Positions 7,725 to 16,436 of a DNA stretch of 64,000 bases are shown here, piece after piece (positions within the stretch are counted from its first letter, which is position 1; each line of letters starts with the position of its first letter). Below the pieces are notes generated by a model that was given only the letters and a program-made list of their open reading frames with translations, was not told where the DNA came from and did not search any database. The stretch spans positions 2,914,001 through 2,978,000 of the forward strand of contig CAWFFW010000001.1 in NCBI GenBank assembly GCA_963815305.1, in the 5' to 3' direction. The translations under genes were made by a program, and so were the position numbers. The stretch comes from CAXBID01 sp963815305. Its GTDB lineage: Bacteria; Bacteroidota; Bacteroidia; Flavobacteriales; Flavobacteriaceae.

Positions 7725-9047
7725 TTATGAGTTTGCTTGTTTAATTATTGGCACTTCAGGTTGTTCGTTTTCCAAAATTTGGGGTTGAAATTGAATATTA
7801 TCCAATTGGTATTTTATAGGTTCTATGTATTCTAAATATTTATATTTTAGCGAATCTGAGATTGGTTTAGCTTCGGGTAATTTTTGTTTGAATGGATCAA
7901 CTTGTTTACCATTTACCCAAAAGCGATAACATACATGTGGCCCGCCAGTATTGCCCGTCATTCCAACCCATCCAATAACATCACCTTGTTTTACAAATTG
8001 TCCAGCTTTTACCTTTCGTTTACTCATATGTAAATATTGCGTTTCGTAGGTTGCATTATGCCGTATTTTTACATAGTTACCGTTACCACCCGTGTAACTG
8101 GATTTTGTTACAGTACCATTGGCTGTCGCCATAATTGGTGTACCAATATCTGCGGCAAAATCAGTACCCTTATGTGGCCGTACTTTAAAGCCGTAAACCG
8201 CTATTCTGCGCTTTAAATTATATCTTGAAGAAATGCGCTTAAATTTTACAGGTGCTTTCAGAAACGCACGACGCAAATTTTTTGCATCTTCATTAAAGTA
8301 ATCTATAATACTCTTAACCGAATCTGTTTCAAATTCAAAAGCGTAAAAAGGTTCATTATTGTGTTCAAAATATGCAGCTTTAATATTATGAACGCCTGAA
8401 TAAATAGTATCATCAATATACTTATCGGTATAAATGACTTTAAAACGATCCCCTTTTTGAAGTCGCCTAAAATCTATGGTCCAGGCATAAATTTCATCTG
8501 CCATTTTATAAGCCAGTCTTGGACTTAAACCTTGTTCATCTAGGGTTTCAGATATGTTATTTACAATAACACCCGTAGCTATTTTTTCAACATATTTAAT
8601 TGGTTTTCTACTCCGGTAAGCATGAATAGAATCTTGGAAGTTCAAAACCACATAATCTTCTAAATTAGGCTGATAAATAAAACACTTTGCTGTTTCTAAG
8701 GAATCTTTGGCACACAATAACGTATAAGGTTTTCCTACTTGCAAACCCCTAGAAATATCGAAAGTATCTTTCGCTTTTTCTGCAATATGAAAAATTTTAG
8801 GATAACCTACTGAGTGACGCTCTAAAATTAAGCCAAAGGTATCACCCTTTCTTATGGTATCGCGTTTTACAATATAATCTTCTAATTTAAAACCAAACTC
8901 AAAGGTTTCAACTGGTTCTTCAACAACAGCTATTTCTTCTTTTATTTCCTCAGGTTTTGGGTCGTCTTTACATCCAATAAAAATAACCGCCAATATTAGT
9001 AATACTATATATTTGTTCCCCACGTTTTTAGCTCTTTCTCTGTCCAT
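7725..9047 (-). CDS. M23 family metallopeptidase, lipoprotein
   Basis: About 440 residues. A lipoprotein signal (NKYIVLLILAVIFIGC) is followed by a long N-terminal region with LysM/OapA-like spacing, then a C-terminal LytM domain. Zinc-site motifs are PHKGTDFAADIG (His and Asp), the catalytic-type QYLHMS, and GGPHVCYRF. In the last motif the second His of the usual HxH is Cys, which could still bind zinc. The likely role is cleavage of peptidoglycan cross-links or stem peptides in the periplasm, as in cell elongation or division. Start choice is uncertain: ATG at 9047 overlaps the TDO gene by 43 nt, GTG at 9023 overlaps by 19 nt and gives a shorter, cleaner signal, and a farther ATG at 9101 is less likely. 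It is followed 1 bp later by pgi. Confidence 0.85.
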   Translation of the reverse strand: MDRERAKNVGNKYIVLLILAVIFIGCKDDPKPEEIKEEIAVVEEPVETFEFGFKLEDYIVKRDTIRKGDTFGLILERHSVGYPKIFHIAEKAKDTFDISRGLQVGKPYTLLCAKDSLETAKCFIYQPNLEDYVVLNFQDSIHAYRSRKPIKYVEKIATGVIVNNISETLDEQGLSPRLAYKMADEIYAWTIDFRRLQKGDRFKVIYTDKYIDDTIYSGVHNIKAAYFEHNNEPFYAFEFETDSVKSIIDYFNEDAKNLRRAFLKAPVKFKRISSRYNLKRRIAVYGFKVRPHKGTDFAADIGTPIMATANGTVTKSSYTGGNGNYVKIRHNATYETQYLHMSKRKVKAGQFVKQGDVIGWVGMTGNTGGPHVCYRFWVNGKQVDPFKQKLPEAKPISDSLKYKYLEYIEPIKYQLDNIQFQPQILENEQPEVPIIKQANS

Positions 9048-9925
9048 AAATCTGGAAAAAATATTCTTTTTTGATATTTTGGATGCATATACTTTACCCA
9101 TTCACTTCCTCCTGTTGCCTCGGCTGTTTTGCCATTAATATTTAGGTAATGATTTGCTGTATTATAATGTGCCATAACCCATTTTATATTTACAGTATAA
9201 TCGTAATGACGCATGGCATTCACTAACTTTTTTTCTTTTTGGTCTTCTTTGGGCAAAGCCTTAAATTTAGACCATAAATTGTTTTTCTGATAAAATTTTG
9301 TAAATCTAATAAATTCGTCTTTATATCGCTCTTCGAAAGCCGTTAAAGTGTAGGTTTTTTTTCCTGTTTTATAATCTTTCCCTGCAGCTTGCCAATATAA
9401 ATGTTCAAAAGCATTTTCGTAAGACGAATTTCTATCAATAGTTTCTCTAAATCTATTATCAATAAGATTAATAAGCTCGGTTGATGAAAACTCTATTTTT
9501 CTATATTGTGCGCTTTGAAAGCCACTAGCTGGTGTTAAAGTGGTTCTAAATTTATTATATTGTTCTAAATCCATGCCATCTTTCATAATACTAAAAGATG
9601 AAGTGAGTACATCAAAATATCGACTAATGCGCATTATTTTGTCTGTAAAAATCTCCGCATTTATATCGTCATATTTAGCTACTTGTTCTATTTCACTAAG
9701 AATCATTTTAAACAAAAGCTCCGAAATTTGATGATACATGATAAATACCTTCTCGTCTGGAAAAACAGTACGCTGTACTTGAAGATTTAAAAGTGCATCG
9801 GTTTGAATATAATCCCAATAATTTATGGGTTTACTATAAAGCAAGCCCTCTAAATGTGTTTCAACATCTTGGTTTAAGGTCTCGTATTTTTCTTTTAGTT
9901 GGTTGGTTATTTTTTTTGAATTCAA
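9005..9925 (-). CDS. kynA: Tryptophan 2,3-dioxygenase
   Basis: A 306-residue, all-helical haem dioxygenase that opens the indole ring of L-tryptophan to N-formylkynurenine, the first step of the kynurenine pathway. Family landmarks are YWDYIQTDALLNLQ near residue 36, FIMYHQISELLFKMILSEI (about 61-79, substrate-site His), a distal haem-ligand candidate His in the AMRHYDYTVNIKWVMAHYN region (about 238-256), and the ATGGSEWVKYMHP loop near residue 271. Length agrees with bacterial TDO (about 280-310). It starts 8 bp after the DUF3108 gene stop and its 3' end overlaps the start of the M23 gene. Kynureninase and kynurenine formamidase are not in this window. The homogentisate genes next door make this an aromatic amino acid catabolic neighbourhood. 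Confidence 0.95.
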   Translation of the reverse strand: MNSKKITNQLKEKYETLNQDVETHLEGLLYSKPINYWDYIQTDALLNLQVQRTVFPDEKVFIMYHQISELLFKMILSEIEQVAKYDDINAEIFTDKIMRISRYFDVLTSSFSIMKDGMDLEQYNKFRTTLTPASGFQSAQYRKIEFSSTELINLIDNRFRETIDRNSSYENAFEHLYWQAAGKDYKTGKKTYTLTAFEERYKDEFIRFTKFYQKNNLWSKFKALPKEDQKEKKLVNAMRHYDYTVNIKWVMAHYNTANHYLNINGKTAEATGGSEWVKYMHPKYQKRIFFPDLWTEKELKTWGTNI

Positions 9926-9933
9926 TTTTTATT

Positions 9934-10716
9934 TTAATTTTTCACAACAATTTTAAATGGATGTTTTAAACCTTTAAAAGCCTCTAGGTCTGCTCTTAAA
10001 GAGCCAACTGCTAAATCTGCTTTGATACGTAAAGGTAATTTATTTTTGTCTTTTGAAACCCATAGCGTTAAACTTTCTTCTTCTTTAAAAACACGACCTG
10101 CCATAACGTAGGGCCTAAATTTTAAGGTTTCAACATCTCCAAAATCGGTATCAATAGTTTCTTCGCCTAAATACCTGAGTTTAAACCCATAATTTTCTTC
10201 ATCAAAAAACATATCTACCTTAATTTCATCACCTATTTTAAGGTTTTTAGTATCTAAATTATTCCTTAAATAATAAAACGTAGATACCATATCTTGAATA
10301 TCGGGTTTGGTATCAATTACCTTTTTAGTATTTCGTTTTTTATCGTTTATATGTGCTTTGTTATTTTTTTGATCAAATTCTATTTCTAAGTCTTTAGTAT
10401 GTCCACCTTCGTCTATGTTTCTAACAAACTTATAAGGCATTATGGTTTTTTTATCAAAGTAACTCTCGTATCTGTCTTTAACCTTAAAAAACCATTTTAT
10501 CATACCCGTGGTCCATCCTTTTCCAACAACATGGTAAACGTCTTTACCATTAAGTTTTTCATCTTTTACAGTAAGCGTCGCGTTACCAGCTTTTAAAAAC
10601 CCGCTGTAACTCATTTTAAATTTAAACCACTCACCGTCACCAAACGCCGATTGCTGCTGCGAAAAAGACATTTGAATAGTTAATAAAAGGATTAATATAG
10701 GTAGTATTTTATTCAT
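9934..10716 (-). CDS. Secreted DUF3108 domain protein
   Basis: A 260-residue protein with signal peptide MNKILPILILLLTIQMSFSQ. The rest is beta-rich and matches the DUF3108 pattern: GEWFKFKMSYSGFLKAGNATL near the N-terminus, the middle YFDKKTIMPYKFVRNIDEGG, and the C-terminal LWVSKDKNKLPLRIKADLAVGSLRADL. The family is periplasmic or outer-membrane associated and has no established biochemical function; the lipocalin-like strand pattern suggests binding of a lipid or glycan. It is the first gene of the transcript running to pgi; 8 bp separate it from the tryptophan dioxygenase gene. Confidence 0.8.
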   Translation of the reverse strand: MNKILPILILLLTIQMSFSQQQSAFGDGEWFKFKMSYSGFLKAGNATLTVKDEKLNGKDVYHVVGKGWTTGMIKWFFKVKDRYESYFDKKTIMPYKFVRNIDEGGHTKDLEIEFDQKNNKAHINDKKRNTKKVIDTKPDIQDMVSTFYYLRNNLDTKNLKIGDEIKVDMFFDEENYGFKLRYLGEETIDTDFGDVETLKFRPYVMAGRVFKEEESLTLWVSKDKNKLPLRIKADLAVGSLRADLEAFKGLKHPFKIVVKN

Positions 10717-11089
10717 GTTTATGGGCGTTTCATATGTAATTTTTTAAACTTACATGTATTGTTATAAGTAAGAAATTACAATTACTATTCCAAAAATAAA
10801 AAAATAACTGTAACTACCTATTTTTATAAGAAGACCTTAACGTTAAATTGTTACAAATTAAAAATTTTTTGAGCGTTACCGCGAAGGTTGTGCTATGTCA
10901 TTTTATTTTTTTTAAAACCTCGCTTCGCTATCTTAAACCAAAAATATTTTGGGTTTGATAGTCTCAAGTAAAGATGTCATTTTTATACCTAAAGCAAAAA
11001 AAAGCTCTTTTAGGTTTTAAAAACCTGAAGAGCCTAAGATTATATTCAAAATACCTACACAGTTTCTAAAACCTCATGGATATAATATT
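10717..11089. other. Intergenic region, 373 bp, non-coding
   Basis: No credible gene. It holds the hpd terminator (11000-11033) and two imperfect inverted repeats: a GCGAAGGTT / AACCTCGCTTCGC pair around 10880-10928, and an AAACC...GGTTT palindrome around 10935-10956. It should also hold the promoter for the DUF3108 gene, but no clear TAnnTTTG match was fixed. On the minus strand around 10870-10890, GCGGTAACGCTCAAA faintly resembles the 3' edge of the element at 51481. Confidence 0.5.
11000..11033 (-). terminator. Terminator downstream of hpd
   Basis: Stem GCTCT-TTT-AGGTTTT (11004-11018) pairs with AAAACCT-GA-AGAGC (11020-11033) with a small internal loop. The A run at 10996-11003 gives a U tract on the minus strand. 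It ends the hmgA-hpd transcript. Confidence 0.75.
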
Positions 11090-12253
11090 TTAAAGCGTGC
11101 CTCTATTAGCTTGCTCCCGTTCAATAGATTCAAACAACGCCTTAAAATTTCCTGCGCCAAAACCTCTAGCACCCATACGTTGTATGATTTCAAAAAATAA
11201 TGTTGGTCTATCTTCTAGTGGTTTTGTAAAAATTTGCAATAAATAGCCTTCTTCATCGGCATCAATCATAATACCTAGTCCTTTTAAGGTTTCAATATCT
11301 TCTCTTAATTGATGGCTATGTTCGTCTAATCTGGCTGGTACAGCCTTGTAATAAGCTTCTGGTGGTGTTGATAAAAACTCAATACCTCGTTCTCTTAAAC
11401 TTGATACCGTAGAAATAATGTCATCTGTAGCTACGGCAATATGCTGCACCCCTGCACCTTCATAAAAATCTAAATACTCTTCTATTTGTGAACGTTTTTT
11501 TCCTTTCGCTGGTTCATTAATCGGAAATTTTATGCGGCCGTTACCATTGCTCATTACTTTACTCATAAGTGCTGAGTATTCAGTATGGATTTGTTTATCA
11601 TCAAAAGACAGAAAATTTTCAAAACCCATAACATCTTCATACCATTTTACCCAAGTATTCATTTGCCCCCAACCCACATTACCTACCATATGGTCTATAT
11701 ATTTTAAACCTACTGGCGTTGGGTTATAGTCACTTTTCCACTCACGAAAACCTGGTAAAAAAGTCCCATTGTAGTTTTTACGTTCTACAAACATATGTAC
11801 GGTTTCTCCATAGGTATAAATACCTGCTCGAACCACTTCGCCATAATCATCTTTTTCAACACTAGGTTCCATGTACGATTTTGCTCCTCTGCTTGTTGTT
11901 TCTTGATATGCTTTTCTGGCATCTTCAACCCAAAGTGCCACCACTTTTACACCATCGCCATGTTTAACAATATGCTCGTTCATGGGTGACTTACTGTTTA
12001 AAGGTGTTGTTAAAACCAACCTTATTTTGTCTTGTTTTAACACATAGCTCACAGAATCTTTAGAACCTGTTTCTAAACCTTTATAAGCATGGGATTGAAA
12101 CCCAAATGCTGTTTTGTAAAAGTGTGCTGCTTGTTTTGCATTGCCTACATAAAATTCTACATAGTCTGTTCCCAAAAGCGGCAAAAAGTCTTGTGCGCCT
12201 TCAAAAATTTTTTCTAAACCGTAGTTTACTGATTTATTATTTTTACTCATCAT
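11090..12253 (-). CDS. hpd: 4-hydroxyphenylpyruvate dioxygenase
   Basis: A 387-residue Fe(II) enzyme of the VOC fold that converts 4-hydroxyphenylpyruvate to homogentisate in tyrosine/phenylalanine breakdown. Two VOC halves are seen: an N-terminal one beginning DYVEFYVGNAKQAAHFY (about 29-45) and a catalytic C-terminal one beginning YIDHMVGNVGWGQM (about 185-198, first iron His), with the second His in GVQHIAVATDDI (about 270) and the Glu in LFFEIIQRMGARGFGAGNFKALF (about 352-374). The GFGAGNFKALFESIE tail is the usual substrate lid. It follows hmgA on the same strand after 154 bp with inverted repeats, one of which ends 8 bp before the ATG-ATG start. Confidence 0.97.
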   Translation of the reverse strand: MMSKNNKSVNYGLEKIFEGAQDFLPLLGTDYVEFYVGNAKQAAHFYKTAFGFQSHAYKGLETGSKDSVSYVLKQDKIRLVLTTPLNSKSPMNEHIVKHGDGVKVVALWVEDARKAYQETTSRGAKSYMEPSVEKDDYGEVVRAGIYTYGETVHMFVERKNYNGTFLPGFREWKSDYNPTPVGLKYIDHMVGNVGWGQMNTWVKWYEDVMGFENFLSFDDKQIHTEYSALMSKVMSNGNGRIKFPINEPAKGKKRSQIEEYLDFYEGAGVQHIAVATDDIISTVSSLRERGIEFLSTPPEAYYKAVPARLDEHSHQLREDIETLKGLGIMIDADEEGYLLQIFTKPLEDRPTLFFEIIQRMGARGFGAGNFKALFESIEREQANRGTL

Positions 12254-12260
12254 AAAAAGA

Positions 12261-12290
12261 AGCCCCTCTTAATCTCCCCAAAGAGGAGAA
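12261..12290. repeat. Palindromic repeat just upstream of hpd
   Basis: A hairpin element (CTCCCC-AAA-GAGGAG, 12274-12288, one mismatch) of the CCTCTCC/GGAGAGG family. It is an inverted copy of the element at 12378-12407: 20 of 27 aligned bases match and all differences are transitions. In the mRNA it lies just before the hpd start codon. Confidence 0.6.
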
Positions 12291-12377
12291 ACTCAAATTG
12301 GGTATTTGAATATTTAATTGACACGATATATTTTATTCATTTTTTTCTCAATAAAAATAATATTTTTGAGATATCAG

Positions 12378-12407
12378 CTCCCCTCCTTTGGAGAGGTTAA
12401 GGGAGGC
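12378..12407. repeat. Palindromic repeat just downstream of hmgA
   Basis: The second member of the pair, with a CCTCC-TTT-GGAGAGG hairpin (about 12382-12396), abutting the hmgA stop codon at 12408-12410. It can pair within itself or with the copy at 12261-12290. Confidence 0.6.
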
Positions 12408-13562
12408 CTAAAGCCAAGATTTGTAATAACTTCCATCGGCAATTTTCATAGCCTCTTCGGTAACCATTAAAGGCTTAAATGTATCTACCATAACAGCCAG
12501 TTCATCTGTTTTGATTTTACCAATACTACGCTCTGTTGCTCCTGGGTGGGGCCCGTGTGGAATACCTGCTGGGTGCAATGAAATATGTCCTGCTTCAATG
12601 TCGTTTCTGCTCATAAAATCACCATCAACATAATACAATACCTCATCGCTATCAATATTGCTATGATTGTATGGCGCAGGAATAGATTGTGGATGATAAT
12701 CGTAAAGGCGCGGTACAAAACTGCACACCACAAAAGCATCAGTTTCAAAAGTTTGATGTACTGGCGGTGGTTGATGAATACGACCAGTTATAGGTTCAAA
12801 ATCATGTATAGAAAACGCATACGGATAATTATAACCATCATAACCCACCACATCGAACGGATGTGAGGCGTAAATCATTTCAATAATATCATCTTGCTTC
12901 TTTACTTTTATTAAAAAGTCGCCATTCTCATTATTAGTTTCCAATTCGTGAGGTCGTCTAATATCTCGCTCGCAAAATGGCGCGTGTTCTAATAGTTGTC
13001 CAAACCAATTTCGGTAGCGTTTTGGGGTATAGATGGGCCTTCGAGATTCAACAATAAATAAACGGTTATCTTCAGTGTCAAAATCAATTTTGTAAATAAT
13101 CCCTCTCGGAATCAGGAGATAATCGCCATATTTAAAATCAAGATTACCTAAATGTGTTCGTAATTTCCCTGAGCCTTTATGGATAAAAATAAGTTCATCA
13201 GCATCTGTATTTTTATAAAAATAATCTGTTTTTAATTGTTTTGGCGCTGCTAAAATAATGGCACAATCGCTATTTATTAAAACCGTTTTTCTACTATCTA
13301 AATAATCTTGTTCAGGTTTTACTTGAAAGCCTTTTAAGCGGTACGATTTAATATTATTTGATATGGCTATTTTAGGTTTAACACTGTATTGTTTTTTTAT
13401 ATTCTTTACTTGGGTTGGACGCTGTTCGTGATAGCTATTGGTTGACATTCCATCAAAGCCAATAGTACCAAACAGCTGTTCGTAATACAAATTTCCATCT
13501 GGTTTTCTAAACTGCGTATGGCGTTTAGGCGGAATACTTCCTAATTTATGATAAAAAGGCAT
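12408..13562 (-). CDS. hmgA: Homogentisate 1,2-dioxygenase
   Basis: A 384-residue cupin-fold Fe(II) enzyme that opens homogentisate to maleylacetoacetate. Seen are the family opening PFYHKLGSIPPKRHTQFRKP, the central cupin strands (ELIFIHKGSGKLRTHLGNLDF; GDYLLIPRGIIYKIDF, about 125-160), and the C-terminal iron region with IHQPPPVHQTFETDAFVVCSF (about 263-283) and HPAGIPHGPHPGATERS (about 332-348). The length fits the shorter bacterial form. It precedes hpd on the same transcript. Maleylacetoacetate isomerase and fumarylacetoacetase, needed to finish the pathway, are not in the window. Confidence 0.96.
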   Translation of the reverse strand: MPFYHKLGSIPPKRHTQFRKPDGNLYYEQLFGTIGFDGMSTNSYHEQRPTQVKNIKKQYSVKPKIAISNNIKSYRLKGFQVKPEQDYLDSRKTVLINSDCAIILAAPKQLKTDYFYKNTDADELIFIHKGSGKLRTHLGNLDFKYGDYLLIPRGIIYKIDFDTEDNRLFIVESRRPIYTPKRYRNWFGQLLEHAPFCERDIRRPHELETNNENGDFLIKVKKQDDIIEMIYASHPFDVVGYDGYNYPYAFSIHDFEPITGRIHQPPPVHQTFETDAFVVCSFVPRLYDYHPQSIPAPYNHSNIDSDEVLYYVDGDFMSRNDIEAGHISLHPAGIPHGPHPGATERSIGKIKTDELAVMVDTFKPLMVTEEAMKIADGSYYKSWL

Positions 13563-13865
13563 TTTCTTTTAAAATTAAATGTTAAAAATGAAAAGTTAAA
13601 AGTTAATCCTTAAAACTTTAATTATAAAGATACAATAAAAAAAGAGCTCCTATTCAGGATTTCTCTTGATAAGATCATGCAGAAATGATAATAAACCTTT
13701 GAATAAAAGCAATATGATATAACAAATATCGTAAAAATTATTGATAATTTATAAGGCAATAATATACATGAAATTCTAGCAAAAATTTATTTTGAATACT
13801 ATTGCAAAAAAATAACTAAAAGTACCTAACCCAGCAAATATAAGTCGAAAATGGTATCTGTCATA
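13563..13865. other. Intergenic region, 303 bp, A/T-rich and non-coding
   Basis: Between the patatin gene end and the hmgA start. Near hmgA there is a low-complexity run of GTTAAAA-type repeats (13575-13605). No ORF, RNA gene or clear terminator is visible. Confidence 0.5.
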
Positions 13866-16109
13866 TTAAAACCAAAAGCCAACATTAAAAAACCAAAAAC
13901 CTTTATTTTGTTCTGGCGAATACGTGTATTTTACTTGAATTGGACCTATTAATGTTTCAACAGCATAGCCTAAACCGTAGCCACGGTAATCTGGCAGCGT
14001 AAACCATTCGCCACTGTCAAAAATATTATCATCTATATTTGCCCAATTAGCTTCGACTGTTAAATGCTGCTTTTTAAAAACTTCATAATTTGCAATTGCT
14101 GATGCTTTAACATAGCTATTTCCTGTTAGTGAAATAAAATCATACCCAATAAATGGGATAAAATTATTGATTAGATTATTACCATAACCCCCAAGTGCAA
14201 AATCTAGTGTTTGGGTTGATTTATCGCCTAACTTAAACCCACCGCTACTCTGCAAATTAATAGATAATTTTTCTGCAATACAAAAAGCATATCCTACATC
14301 GGCTTTCACTATAGAAAAGTTATCAAACTCTTCATTAAATCTTGATGCATATAGATAAATATGCATATCTCCATTAAAATATATTCCTTTTTTTGGAAAG
14401 TATTTATTGTCGTAAGTATCTAATTTGAGATTTCCAAAAACACTAAAATAATCGGTATTCTCAAAAATGAAATCATCGTTAGAGTTTGTGTTTGATAGTG
14501 TTTCTGATTTAATTTCCAATCGTTTGTGCTCTGCTCCTAAACTTAATGCAAAATCTTTTCTAAATAAGGTTTGTAAATAAAATTGATTGGTTTGATCTTG
14601 TAATTCGGCATCAATTTTATTAATTCCAGTAGCGTCAATTTCATTTTCATTAAGAAGTAATTGTGCGCTAATATTTTTATTGAATGTATTAAAACGTGAC
14701 CGTAAACCAACACTCCAATAAAATCCTTTATCAATTAAATATTCAAAATTATATCTCACATGATCGCCCAAAATAAAATCTAACGAAGCTATATCATTTT
14801 TAAAAATCAATTGTTTTTTAGTTAGATTTATTAGTGCTGCACTTTTATATAAATCGTCATAATGAATGCCAAATTTTAAAAACATCGTGTTTCTAGATTC
14901 TTGAAGTTTTCCATAAAAGTTATAACCCTCTTCATTTTTAGATGGCTCTAAACCATATTGAAAAGAGTAAAAATTATTTGTTGCTACTAAATTATTAACG
15001 CCTTTCTCTAAATCTGTATAACTAATTTTTTCTTTAGGTTTTAATCTTAATTTGCCTAACAAATATGCTCTAGTATAATTTTTTTCACCTTCGAAAATAA
15101 ACTGATTAATTGTTAAACTATCTTGGTAGTTGGTGTGGGTAAGTTTTGGATTTGATTTAAATTTATGTTTTGGTAACTGATTTAAATGTTCTAAATTTTG
15201 AAGCGCTGCTTGCTTTCCATTATGTATAATTTTTGCACCGTCATCAAATGACACTACCGAATAATTTGTGATGTCTGGTTTTATGTAAATATCCGTTTTT
15301 TCCTTTTTGTTTTCCATTACCTTTATGGTTCTGAAGTTGTTTATTTGAATTAGCACATCTGGAGCAGATGAAAGTTCCTCTCTCTTCAATAAGCCGTCTT
15401 GCACATCTACCCCTATAATAATGTCCATTCCCTTTTTTCGCAATTCGTCTACAGGATAATTGTTTACCACCCCACCATCAATTAGCACGTCGCCATTAAT
15501 AGTAACGGGCTGAAAAAGTGAAGGTAAAGCTCCGCTTGCTATTATTGATTGTGTTAAATTCCCTTTATCTAATACTACTTGTTCTCCTGTTTCTACATTC
15601 GTAGCTATACAAAAAAATGGTATGGGCAGCTTGTTAAAGTTATTAATATCACCCACGTGAAGTGTTAATCTGGAGAGTAAATTATAGGTGTTTTGACCAC
15701 GGGATAAAGCAGATGGTAATTTAATTTTAAAATGATCAAATGGTAAAGTTACCGCATATTTTTCCGAATTATCACGTTCATAAAATGCTTTTGAAGCTCT
15801 GGGTAAATCATCATTTATAATTTTATCAAAATCAATATCTTGAAAAATAGAATCAAGCTGATTTCCCGAATAACCTGATGCATATAAAGCCCCTATAATA
15901 GCGCCCATACTGGTTCCTGCCACATAATCAATTTTAACACCAAGGCTATCAATAACTTTTAAAACACCAATATGTGCTAATCCTTTTGCGCCACCACCGC
16001 TTAATACCAAACCAGTTTTTGACGTAGACTTTTCCTGCATGTCTATTTGCGCTTTCGCGGAAAGTGACATAAAAAGTATTAGGAGTAATATGGTGGTTTT
16101 AATATTCAG
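13866..16109 (-). CDS. Patatin-like phospholipase fused to an outer membrane barrel domain
   Basis: About 747 residues from a CTG start at 16109, or 734 from the ATG at 16070. The CTG start adds NIKTTILLLILF upstream of MSLSAKAQ and so restores a complete signal peptide, and it begins 4 bp after the upstream stop. The patatin domain follows: oxyanion loop LSGGGAKGLAHIG, nucleophile elbow GTSMGA, and catalytic Asp in DGGVVNNYP (about residue 210). Residues about 320-400 look like a POTRA-type linker (FIFEGEKNYTRAYLLGKLRLKPKE), and the rest is a 16-strand Omp85-like barrel ending in Phe (FFNVGFWF). This matches the PlpD / type Vd layout in which the barrel secretes or anchors a lipase. Expected activity is phospholipase A or esterase at the outer membrane or outside. 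Confidence 0.88.
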   Translation of the reverse strand: MNIKTTILLLILFMSLSAKAQIDMQEKSTSKTGLVLSGGGAKGLAHIGVLKVIDSLGVKIDYVAGTSMGAIIGALYASGYSGNQLDSIFQDIDFDKIINDDLPRASKAFYERDNSEKYAVTLPFDHFKIKLPSALSRGQNTYNLLSRLTLHVGDINNFNKLPIPFFCIATNVETGEQVVLDKGNLTQSIIASGALPSLFQPVTINGDVLIDGGVVNNYPVDELRKKGMDIIIGVDVQDGLLKREELSSAPDVLIQINNFRTIKVMENKKEKTDIYIKPDITNYSVVSFDDGAKIIHNGKQAALQNLEHLNQLPKHKFKSNPKLTHTNYQDSLTINQFIFEGEKNYTRAYLLGKLRLKPKEKISYTDLEKGVNNLVATNNFYSFQYGLEPSKNEEGYNFYGKLQESRNTMFLKFGIHYDDLYKSAALINLTKKQLIFKNDIASLDFILGDHVRYNFEYLIDKGFYWSVGLRSRFNTFNKNISAQLLLNENEIDATGINKIDAELQDQTNQFYLQTLFRKDFALSLGAEHKRLEIKSETLSNTNSNDDFIFENTDYFSVFGNLKLDTYDNKYFPKKGIYFNGDMHIYLYASRFNEEFDNFSIVKADVGYAFCIAEKLSINLQSSGGFKLGDKSTQTLDFALGGYGNNLINNFIPFIGYDFISLTGNSYVKASAIANYEVFKKQHLTVEANWANIDDNIFDSGEWFTLPDYRGYGLGYAVETLIGPIQVKYTYSPEQNKGFWFFNVGFWF

Positions 16110-16113
16110 ATTA

Positions 16114-16392
16114 TTATTTTTTGTTTGTGTAAAATCCTGTTTTGTTTGTGTCCAGATCTCTTATAATTAGATCGAAACCTAAAGAGAATAAAATTTTTGC
16201 TTTTCCTTGATAGGAATAAATTATTCTATCTTTAATTTCAGAATTAGTTTTATCTAACCAATCTCCAATATGAACTCCTTCAGAATATTTCCATTGTTGA
16301 TTTCCGATAAAGAAATATGAATTCGCATAAGTAATTGGAATTACGAGTAGTACACCAATTATTAATAATATTTTATAAATTCTCTTTTTCAT
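16114..16392 (-). CDS. Small membrane-anchored or secreted protein, unknown
   Basis: A 92-residue protein starting MKKRIYKILLIIGVLLVIPITYA: a basic start and one hydrophobic segment, either a signal anchor or a cleaved signal peptide (YANS region). The rest is hydrophilic with aromatic clusters (YFFIGNQQWKYSEGVHIGDWL) and ends in basic residues. I do not recognise a family. It sits directly upstream of the patatin-barrel gene (4 bp before its CTG start) and 44 bp after uvrC on the same strand, so it may be co-transcribed with the phospholipase. Confidence 0.6.
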   Translation of the reverse strand: MKKRIYKILLIIGVLLVIPITYANSYFFIGNQQWKYSEGVHIGDWLDKTNSEIKDRIIYSYQGKAKILFSLGFDLIIRDLDTNKTGFYTNKK

Positions 16393-16436
16393 AATGTATC
16401 TTAAACCTACAAGCTTTTTAAAACCTCTCAGGCTAT

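Noticed and set aside
10861..10960. Third copy of the structured element on the minus strand
   Set aside because: Only a short match (GGTAACGCTCAAA) at one edge; the 5' GCGTTAGGG block and AAAGCCC core are missing.
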